From positions 186,001 through 250,000 of the forward strand of contig NZ_BBUZ01000031.1 of NCBI RefSeq assembly GCF_001417735.1: DNA of 64,000 bases, read 5' to 3'. Below, piece by piece: positions 16,950 through 23,706 of this stretch. The notes below the pieces were generated by a model. The model was given only the letters and a program-made list of their open reading frames with translations. It did no database searches and had not been told where the DNA came from. This stretch comes from Streptomyces sp. NBRC 110028 (GTDB taxonomy: Bacteria > Actinomycetota > Actinomycetes > Streptomycetales > Streptomycetaceae). A program made the position numbers and the translations under genes. Each line of letters starts with the position of its first letter. Position 1 is the stretch's first letter.

Positions 16950-19532
16950 ATGCGTACGGACGTCCTCGGGCAGCTCCCCGTCCGCGAAGCCGTGCCCGAG
17001 CTGCTGAGCGCGCTCGACCGGCGGGGGTCGGCGGTGCTGTGCGCACCGCCCGGGACCGGTAAGACCACGCTGGTGCCGCTCGTCCTGGCCGGGCTGCTGG
17101 ACGGCGCCGGACCGCCGGTGGATGGCGGCGGCGCGCCGGTGCGGCGGCGGGTCCTGGTGGCCGAGCCGCGCCGGATCGCGGCGCGGGCCGCCGCGCGGCG
17201 CATGGCGTGGCTGCTCGGCGAGCGGACCGGCGAACGGGTCGGCTTCACCGTACGCGGGGAGCGGCAGGCCGGGCCCCGCACCGTGGTCGAGGTGGTCACC
17301 ACCGGTGTGCTGGTGCAGCGGCTGCAGCGGGACCAGGAGCTGGCCGGGGTCGACGCCGTCGTGCTGGACGAATGCCATGAGCGGCACCTGGACGCCGACA
17401 CGGCGGCCGCCTTCCTGCTGGACGTCCGGGCCACGCTGCGCCCGGAGCTGCGGCTGATCGCCGCGTCGGCGACGACCGACGCGGAGGGGTGGGCGCGGCT
17501 GCTGGGCGAGGGGGGTGACAGCGGGCAGCCCGCGCCGGTCGTCTCGGCCCCGGGCGTGTCGCACCCCGTCGAGGTGGTGTGGACGCCGCCCGTACGCCCC
17601 GTACGCCCGCCGCACGGAATGCGCGTCGACCCGGCCCTGCTCGACCACGTCGCGGACGTGGTGCGGCGTGCGCTGCGGGAGCGGTCCGGCGACGTCCTGT
17701 GCTTCCTGCCCGGCGTCGGCGAGATCGGCCGGGTGGCGAGGCTGCTGGGCGGCGTCGGTGCCGAGGTCCTCCAGGTCCACGGCCGGGCCCCCGCCGCCGT
17801 ACAGGAAGCGGTGCTCGCGGGCGCGGACGGCGGCCGGCGGCGGGTGGTGCTGGCGACCTCGGTCGCCGAGTCGAGCCTGACCGTGCCGGGCGTACGGGTC
17901 GTCGTCGACAGCGGTCTCGCCCGTGAGCCGCGCATGGACCACGCGCGGGGGCTGAGCGCGCTGACGACCGTACGGGCATCACGGGCCGCGGCCCGGCAGC
18001 GCGCGGGCCGGGCCGGGCGCGAGGCGCCGGGGACGGTCTACCGCTGCTGGCCGGAGGCCGAGGACGCCCGGCTGCCGCGCTTCCCGTCCCCGGAGATCGC
18101 CGAGGCCGACCTGACGGCCTTCGCGCTCCAGGCCGCGTGCTGGGGCGACCCGGACGCGTCCGGCCTCGCCCTGCTCGACCCGCCGCCCGGCGGGGCCATG
18201 ACGGCCGCGCGGGAGGTGCTGACGGCGATCGGCGCCGTCGACGCGGGCGGCCGCGCGACCGGGCGCGGCCGCCGCATGTCCCGGCTCGGCCTCCACCCCC
18301 GCCTCGCCCGCGCCCTCATCGACGGCGCGCCCGAGGTCGGCGCCCGCCGGGCGGCCGAGGTGGTGGCCCTGCTGAGCGAGGAGCCGCCACGGGACTACGG
18401 CGACGACCTGGCCGCCGCCTGGCGCACCGCCCGCCGCGCCGGCGACCCGTACGCGACCCGCTGGCGCCAGGAGGCCCGCCGCCTGGAGCGCGCGGTGGCC
18501 GGGAACGACGCCGCCCCTGCCGGCACCGGCCGGCCGGACCGCGGCGGCTCGGCGCGGGGCGATGACGCTGTCGCCGGGCTGGTCGTCGCGCTGGCGTTCC
18601 CCGAGCGGGTGGCTCGGCTGCGGGGCGGGCGGGCCTACCTCATGGCGGCCGGGACCGGGGCCGAGCTGGGCGACGGGTCGCGGCTGGGCGGTGCGCCGTG
18701 GCTGGCCGTGGCGGTCGCCGACCGGCCGGTGTCCGCCGCGTCGGCGCGGGTCCGGCTCGCCGCCGTCACCGACGAGGAGACGGCCCGTACGGCGGCCGCG
18801 GCGCTGGGGTCGGACGGCGAGGAGGTGCACTGGGCCGACGGGGACGTCGTCGCCCGCCGGGTGGCGCGGCTCGGGGCGATCGAGCTGGTGGCCCGGCCGC
18901 TGGCCGCGCCCGACCCGGCGCTCGTGCACGCGGCGCTGCTGGAGGGGCTGCGCCGGGAGGGGACGGGGCTGCTGCGCTGGTCCGGGCAGGCCACGGCGGC
19001 ACGGCAGCGGATGGCGTTCCTGCACCGGGAGCTGGGGGCGCCCTGGCCGGACGTGTCGGAGGCGGCGCTGCTGGCGGACCCGGACGCGTGGCTGGGCGTG
19101 GAGCTGGGCCGGGCCCGGCGGCGGGCGGATCTGGAGCGGGTGGACGCCGGTCAGGCGCTGGCCCGGCTGCTGCCGTGGGCGACGGGCGACGCCGCGCGCT
19201 TCGAGGAGCTGGCGCCGGAGCGGGTCGAGGTGCCGAGCGGGTCCCGGGTGCGGGTGGAGTACGGGGACGGGCAGCCGGTGCTGGCGGTGAAGCTGCAGGA
19301 GCTGTTCGGCTGGCAGGAGTCGCCGCGGATCGCGGGCGGGCGGGTGCCGCTGCTGGTGCACCTGCTGTCACCGGCGGGGCGTCCGGCCGCGGTCACGGCC
19401 GATCTGGCGTCGTTCTGGCGGGACGGCTACCGGTCCGTACGGGCCGAGCTGCGCGGCCGCTACCCCAAGCATCCGTGGCCGGAGGACCCGACGAGGGCCG
19501 AGCCGACGCGGCGCACCAACGCCCGCCGCTGA
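16950..19532 (+). CDS. hrpB: ATP-dependent helicase HrpB
   Basis: An 860-residue DEAH/RHA-like helicase. Walker A is APPGTGKTTLVPLVL (about residue 32), motif Ia AEPRRIAARAAARRMA, Walker B LDECHERHLD (DECH rather than DEAH), motif III SATTDAE, and motif VI QRAGRAGREAPGTVYR. The C-terminal HrpB domain is present, ending RPAAVTADLASFWRDGYRSV and RYPKHPWPEDP. The RNA substrate and physiological role are unknown. The ATG preceding RTDVLGQLPVREA was chosen; GGGGGCGGG precedes it. Confidence 0.93.
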   Translation: MRTDVLGQLPVREAVPELLSALDRRGSAVLCAPPGTGKTTLVPLVLAGLLDGAGPPVDGGGAPVRRRVLVAEPRRIAARAAARRMAWLLGERTGERVGFTVRGERQAGPRTVVEVVTTGVLVQRLQRDQELAGVDAVVLDECHERHLDADTAAAFLLDVRATLRPELRLIAASATTDAEGWARLLGEGGDSGQPAPVVSAPGVSHPVEVVWTPPVRPVRPPHGMRVDPALLDHVADVVRRALRERSGDVLCFLPGVGEIGRVARLLGGVGAEVLQVHGRAPAAVQEAVLAGADGGRRRVVLATSVAESSLTVPGVRVVVDSGLAREPRMDHARGLSALTTVRASRAAARQRAGRAGREAPGTVYRCWPEAEDARLPRFPSPEIAEADLTAFALQAACWGDPDASGLALLDPPPGGAMTAAREVLTAIGAVDAGGRATGRGRRMSRLGLHPRLARALIDGAPEVGARRAAEVVALLSEEPPRDYGDDLAAAWRTARRAGDPYATRWRQEARRLERAVAGNDAAPAGTGRPDRGGSARGDDAVAGLVVALAFPERVARLRGGRAYLMAAGTGAELGDGSRLGGAPWLAVAVADRPVSAASARVRLAAVTDEETARTAAAALGSDGEEVHWADGDVVARRVARLGAIELVARPLAAPDPALVHAALLEGLRREGTGLLRWSGQATAARQRMAFLHRELGAPWPDVSEAALLADPDAWLGVELGRARRRADLERVDAGQALARLLPWATGDAARFEELAPERVEVPSGSRVRVEYGDGQPVLAVKLQELFGWQESPRIAGGRVPLLVHLLSPAGRPAAVTADLASFWRDGYRSVRAELRGRYPKHPWPEDPTRAEPTRRTNARR

Positions 19533-19547
19533 ACCACCGCCCCTGGC

Positions 19548-19922
19548 TCATACGGCCCAGGCGCGCAGCCGCCGGGCGGTCTCGCTGAGGCGGAACCGGT
19601 TGTCCCGTATGTCGCGGATGAGCCCCACCATCGCGCCGGGCGGCGGGGCGATCGCCTCGCCGGACTCCTCCAGGTACATCTGGGCGCAGGCCGCGCCGAT
19701 CACCGCGTTGTAGTCGGAGAAGGGTTCCAGGATCAGCGAGGTGTGGAGGAAGGTCGCGGCGCGCGCCGCGGCCTCCTCGTAGTACGGCTCGCCCGCGAAC
19801 CGCTCGTAACGGTGCCGTTCGCTCATGCAGTGGAGTGCGCCCCAGTCACGCACGGGGGTGTTCACCGGGGAAACATCGACCTGGACGTTGAGCACCCAGC
19901 CGGCGTCGACGTACAGGATCAA
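19548..19922 (-). CDS. Doc/Fic-fold toxin component with degenerate active site
   Basis: A 124-residue protein that aligns with the C-terminal half of Doc toxins: LILEPFSDYNAVIGAACAQM corresponds to the Doc loop and helix (HIFNDANKRTALNSALLF in phage P1 Doc). The catalytic His is replaced by Glu and the Lys-Arg pair by Ala-Val, while Asp and Asn are kept. It overlaps the upstream antitoxin gene by four bases (ATGA), so translation is probably coupled. In Streptomyces this family is annotated as a Fic-family toxin component. Phosphotransferase or AMP-transferase activity is doubtful given the substitutions. Confidence 0.7.
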   Translation of the reverse strand: MILYVDAGWVLNVQVDVSPVNTPVRDWGALHCMSERHRYERFAGEPYYEEAAARAATFLHTSLILEPFSDYNAVIGAACAQMYLEESGEAIAPPPGAMVGLIRDIRDNRFRLSETARRLRAWAV

Positions 19923-20146
19923 CGCAGCCCTTCCGGGAACTCCCGCTCGAACTCGGCCTTGTAGCCCATGGCGAAGCGCACGGCGCCCTCGACGAAGCGC
20001 TGCTTCTGACGCCGCCGCACGACGTCCTCGGTCAGTATGTCGTGCGCGAGGCGCTTGATGGCAACGCCCTTCTCCTTCGCCTCCGCGCGCAGCTCGGCCA
20101 GTTCCTGCTCGGTGAATTCGATCGTGATACCCGGCATGGAGCGCAT
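19919..20146 (-). CDS. Antitoxin paired with the Doc-like protein
   Basis: A 75-residue basic/acidic protein. The N-terminal GITIEFTEQELAELRAEAKE followed by KGVAIKRLAHDIL looks like a ribbon-helix-helix DNA-binding fold; the C-terminal half (RRQKQRFVEGAVRFAMGYK) would bind the toxin. It lies directly upstream of the toxin gene with a 4-base overlap. An ATG three codons downstream (PGITIEF) is an equally good start. Direct repeats 13-31 bases upstream are a likely self-operator. Confidence 0.75.
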   Translation of the reverse strand: MRSMPGITIEFTEQELAELRAEAKEKGVAIKRLAHDILTEDVVRRRQKQRFVEGAVRFAMGYKAEFEREFPEGLR

Positions 20147-20158
20147 GCTAGCCAGCCA

Positions 20159-20177
20159 ACTACCGAGAGTACTACCG
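20159..20177 (-). promoter_or_regulatory. Direct repeats upstream of the toxin-antitoxin pair
   Basis: Two copies of ACTACCG (plus-strand 20159-20165 and 20171-20177) lie 12 bases apart just before the antitoxin start. Tandem half-sites of this kind suit ribbon-helix-helix autoregulators. This is inferred from position only. Confidence 0.4.
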
Positions 20178-20186
20178 GCGTCACTA

Positions 20187-21197
20187 TCAGGAGGGAACGC
20201 GGGGACGGAGGTTGACGAGCCGTCGCCGCCCGCCCCTCGACGGCACCCCGGACGACGAGGACCGGCCGCGCGCCTCCAGCAGCAGCGCGAGCGCGAGCAG
20301 TCCGGTGCCCAGCGCGCCGAAGCCCCAGGGCACGTACGTCGTGAAGGCCAGGACCAGCTGCCGCTGGGAGGTGACCATGTCGACCGTGTGGGCGATGTAG
20401 TCCTCGCGCATCTTCACGTGGCCGGAGAAGACGGTCACCCGGTCCCGGCCGCCCAGCAGGGTGCCGCCGCGCAGTTCCTCGCGGTGGATCTCCTGCCCGT
20501 TGACGGGCGCTCCGGTGGTGGGTTCGACCCAGAACATGCGCTTGGTGGTGTACCAGCGGGAGGTTCCGGCCTTGCGGACGGTCTCGGGGGTGATGCCGGC
20601 GACCGGCATGGTCTTGGGCAGCGGGACCCTGGTCCAGGGAATGGTCTGCTCGAAGTAGTACACCGTCAGGCCGCGGAAGTTCCGGGTGCCCTTGTAGTGG
20701 ATGGGCGCGGAGGTGCGGGTCTGGGCGTCGAAGTAGCGGTAGTCGCGCTTCTCGGTGAGGAAGGGCCACTTGTACTCGATGCCCTCGCGGCGCACCGCGT
20801 CGCCGTCGACGTGTTCGCCGCCCGCGTGGACCGGGTCCTGGGAGTGGGCGTCGAAGACGTAGCGCTCGGGGATGCGGGAGACCATCGCGCCGTCGGGGCC
20901 CTGGATGTACGACAGGGCGTCCCAGACGACGACGTCGCGCCCGGTCTCCTTCCCGACCTTCTTCGCGGCCGGCACGTTCCCGCGCAGGGTCTGCACGATG
21001 CTGATCCCGGGGACCGTGCGGGGCTTCATGGTGGCGTAGTCGAGCAGGGTGGCGGGGCGGGCCTCCAGGACGGCCGTCTGGTACTCGCTGGGCGGGATCT
21101 TGGCGAGCCGGGGGAAGGCGTACCAGCGCACCAGCGGGGCGAGGGCGGCGAAGAAGACGGCGAAGGCGAGCAGTACCAGGCTGGCTTTGCGGCGCAT
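20187..21197 (-). CDS. DUF3068 domain-containing membrane protein
   Basis: A 336-residue protein with an N-terminal membrane helix (ASLVLLAFAVFFAALAPLV), a long extracytoplasmic domain containing the DUF3068 motifs (RYFDAQTRTSAPIHYKGTR, GLTVYYFEQTIPWT, KRMFWVEPTTGAPVNGQEIH) and a C-terminal membrane helix (GFGALGTGLLALALLLEA) with a basic cytoplasmic tail. The family has been called PorA-like in actinobacteria but has no proven function. The 44-residue peptide gene lies immediately upstream on the same strand. Confidence 0.85.
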   Translation of the reverse strand: MRRKASLVLLAFAVFFAALAPLVRWYAFPRLAKIPPSEYQTAVLEARPATLLDYATMKPRTVPGISIVQTLRGNVPAAKKVGKETGRDVVVWDALSYIQGPDGAMVSRIPERYVFDAHSQDPVHAGGEHVDGDAVRREGIEYKWPFLTEKRDYRYFDAQTRTSAPIHYKGTRNFRGLTVYYFEQTIPWTRVPLPKTMPVAGITPETVRKAGTSRWYTTKRMFWVEPTTGAPVNGQEIHREELRGGTLLGGRDRVTVFSGHVKMREDYIAHTVDMVTSQRQLVLAFTTYVPWGFGALGTGLLALALLLEARGRSSSSGVPSRGGRRRLVNLRPRVPS

Positions 21198-21214
21198 GGC
21201 GGGGCGTCCCTCCC

Positions 21215-21349
21215 TCAGGGGTGCTCGGGGACGGTGGTGAGCAGCGGCTTGGGGGAGGTGGTGCCGTCGGGGGCGCCGATGGCCGTCACCGTGAGGACGA
21301 GGGCGAGGGCGGCGGCGAGTCCGATCGCGGCGGCGACGAGGGCGCGCAT
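21215..21349 (-). CDS. SPW_0924-family small secreted/membrane peptide
   Basis: A 44-residue peptide: a hydrophobic N-terminal helix (RALVAAAIGLAAALALVLTV) followed by the conserved tail GTTSPKPLLTTVPEHP, as I remember for the Streptomyces SPW_0924 family. GGGAGG lies 8 bases before the ATG. It sits 17 bases before the DUF3068 gene and is probably co-transcribed with it. The function is unknown. Confidence 0.8.
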   Translation of the reverse strand: MRALVAAAIGLAAALALVLTVTAIGAPDGTTSPKPLLTTVPEHP

Positions 21350-21558
21350 GCGGGCCTCCCGTGGTTCCGGTACGAGACGGCCTGAACCTGACGCGACGTC
21401 AGCTCGGCCGGGGCTGGGGCACCGTAGCAACGGGGGGCGCAGATGAGAACACGCAAGCCCGAAACGCGAACGCGCGCCGCCCGGGCACACAACAGCGCCG
21501 CCCCCGGGCCCGGTGGGGCTCGGGGGCGGCGCGAAGTGTGCCCGGGGGCGGCGGCCCG

Positions 21559-21739
21559 CTAGGGCGTGTTTCGAAAGTAGCGCCGTCCGCCCGGAGGGCG
21601 GGCCCCGCGGCGTCTGGTGCGTGCGATCGCAAGGCGGAGGGTCGTCCTCGTAGTGGGCCTACTCGGACGATCCCGACAACGCAGCGAGCGTGCGTGCCAG
21701 GCGTCGCGGGGCAGGCGGGGCTTTCGAAACACGCCCTAG
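21559..21739. mobile_element. MITE-like repeat, copy A
   Basis: An element of 181 bases with perfect 19-base inverted termini, CTAGGGCGTGTTTCGAAAG at 21559-21577 and its exact complement at 21721-21739. Its core matches copy B at 11591-11783, although the terminal repeats are unrelated. No coding capacity is seen. The right terminus supplies the TAG stop codon (21736-21738) of the minus-strand lytic transglycosylase gene. Confidence 0.75.
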
Positions 21740-23547
21740 GAGGCGGCGGCCGGGGTGACCGTCAGCTCGACGTCCAGGACGGTGCCGTTCGCCGTGGTGA
21801 GGCGGAGCAGATAGGTGCCCGCGTGCTCATCGGTGAGGATCTTCGGAAGCGTCAGCCGGCCGAGGGCGTCGGTCTTCAGACCGGTCAGGGTGCGGACCGG
21901 CTTGCCCTTGGCGTCGAGGAAGTACGGGCCCTTGTCGTTCGGCTCGGGCTTCTTGGCGTCGGTGATCATGGTCGCGGTGACCGGGACACCCGCCGCGACC
22001 TTGCCCTTGTTGGTCGCCTTGACGGTGAGGAGATCGGCGAACGAGCCGCCGGTCCCGGCCTTCAGGACGCCGTCCCCGAGGCGGGCCAGGGCGTCGGCCC
22101 GCGGTACGGGACGGGCCTTGACGGACGCGGCGAAGTCGACCGGGGCCACCTGCTCGCGCCCGACGGCCGTGGCGCGCAGGGTGAAGGAGCCGGTCTGCTC
22201 GCCCGCGAGCAGCTTGGGGGCGGTGGCGGTGCCGTCCGCGCCGGTGAGCACGGTGACGGAGCGGACGAGGCCGAGGAAGCGGGCGCCCGTCTCGCCGCGG
22301 ATCTCGTACTTCACGCGCGCCGCGGCCACCGGCTTGCCCTCGGCGTTCACCGCGTGGACCTTGGGAGTGCCGGTGAACGTCCCACCGGCGGTGGCGGTGA
22401 ACCGCTTGGCGCCGACCGCGGTCAGCTTGGCGGTGCCGGTGGGCTTGGGGGCGGGCGTGGTGGGCGGTGTGGTCGGCGGCTTGGGGAGCTGCGGGACGGG
22501 CGTCTGCCCCGGGTCGCCGTCCGGGTCGGTCGAGGGGGGAGTGGTGGAGCCGTCGGGCTTGTCGTCGGACTTGGGCAGGGTGTGCGCACCGCCGTCGCCC
22601 CGGCCGGAGCCGTTGCCCCGGTGGGAATCCTTGCCCGTGTCCTTGCCGGAACCGTTGCCCTTGCCGGATCCCTTGGAGCCGGACTTCGAGCCGTCACCCG
22701 ACGGGCCGCTCCTCTCCGAGGGCAGCACGCCCGTGCCGTCGGGCACCTCGTGGGTGCCGCGCTTGTAGTACTCGAACCACGACAGGACGGTGTTCAGATA
22801 CTCCCGCGAGTGGTTGTAGCCCAGGATCGCCTTGTCGATGTCCTCCTGGACGGACAGATCACGGTTGTTGGCGCACAGGTAGAAGCCCGCGGCGAGCGCC
22901 GCGTCATAGATGTTGTTCGGGTCCGAACGGCCGTCGCCGTTGCCGTCCTGGCTCCAGTTCGCCCAGGTCGACGGGATGAACTGCATGGGCCCGACGGCGC
23001 GGTCGTGGGTGGTGTCCCCGTCGAACTCGCCCCCGTCGGTGTCCTTGATCATGGCGAACCCGTTGCCGTTGAGGGCCGGGCCGAGGATGGGACTGACGGT
23101 CGTCCCCTCGCGGTCCACGCTGCCGCCGCGGGCCTGGCCGGACTCGACCTTGCCGATCGCGGCCAGCAGCTGCCACGGCAGGTTGCAGCCGGGCTTGGCT
23201 TCCCGGAGCGCCGCCTCCGCCTTCTTGTACGCGGCGAGCACGCTCGCCGGTATCCCCGCCTCGGCCTTGGTGCTGCTGCCCGGGAACCCCGGCAGGTCGA
23301 TCGAGGAGCCCGGCTTGTCCGGCTTGATCAGGGGCGGCAGATCGGTGTGGTACGAAGAGCCGCCGTCGATCGGCGTATCGGGCGACGGCGCCCCACTGGC
23401 CCGGTCCCGGTCCCGGTGGTCCCGGTCACCGTGGTCCTGGGTCCCGAACCCGGGCGCCTGAGATGCGGTGAGGGCGGCCATCGCGGCCGCCGCCACCGCC
23501 GTCGTGGCCGCCCCCTTACGCAAACGTCGGCCGATAAGCGGTGCCAT
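21736..23547 (-). CDS. Secreted lytic transglycosylase with Ig-like tail
   Basis: A 603-residue exported muramidase-like enzyme. Order: signal peptide (RRLRKGAATTAVAAAAMAAL), an unstructured stretch, then the SLT-type catalytic domain at about 105-260 with LAAIGKVESGQARGG (catalytic Glu) and RAVGPMQFIPSTWANW. A low-complexity Gly/Ser/Lys/Asp linker follows (about 280-355), then two invasin-like Ig domains (AGGTFTGTPKVHAVNAEGKP and the LTVKATNKGKVAAGVPVTAT region). It should cleave peptidoglycan in the wall. The ATG follows GGGAGGG; a frame start eight codons upstream is less likely. The stop codon lies inside a MITE-like repeat, so the original C-terminus may differ. Confidence 0.88.
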   Translation of the reverse strand: MAPLIGRRLRKGAATTAVAAAAMAALTASQAPGFGTQDHGDRDHRDRDRASGAPSPDTPIDGGSSYHTDLPPLIKPDKPGSSIDLPGFPGSSTKAEAGIPASVLAAYKKAEAALREAKPGCNLPWQLLAAIGKVESGQARGGSVDREGTTVSPILGPALNGNGFAMIKDTDGGEFDGDTTHDRAVGPMQFIPSTWANWSQDGNGDGRSDPNNIYDAALAAGFYLCANNRDLSVQEDIDKAILGYNHSREYLNTVLSWFEYYKRGTHEVPDGTGVLPSERSGPSGDGSKSGSKGSGKGNGSGKDTGKDSHRGNGSGRGDGGAHTLPKSDDKPDGSTTPPSTDPDGDPGQTPVPQLPKPPTTPPTTPAPKPTGTAKLTAVGAKRFTATAGGTFTGTPKVHAVNAEGKPVAAARVKYEIRGETGARFLGLVRSVTVLTGADGTATAPKLLAGEQTGSFTLRATAVGREQVAPVDFAASVKARPVPRADALARLGDGVLKAGTGGSFADLLTVKATNKGKVAAGVPVTATMITDAKKPEPNDKGPYFLDAKGKPVRTLTGLKTDALGRLTLPKILTDEHAGTYLLRLTTANGTVLDVELTVTPAAAS

Positions 23548-23706
23548 CCGTGTGTCCCTCCCGTCGAACACGATGCGCTCCCCCCGCGCGTCAACCTTGG
23601 TGACACTACGACAACTTCGGGCCCGCGACCACCGCTGCCTACCGCCTGTCAGCCGCTATTCGGGGGTGAACATTTGGCCGGTTCCGCCGGTTCCACCGGC
23701 CGCCCC

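Noticed and set aside
23548..23706. c-di-AMP (ydaO) riboswitch before the lytic transglycosylase
   Set aside because: The upstream gap is only about 160 bases and the conserved ydaO core elements were not seen.
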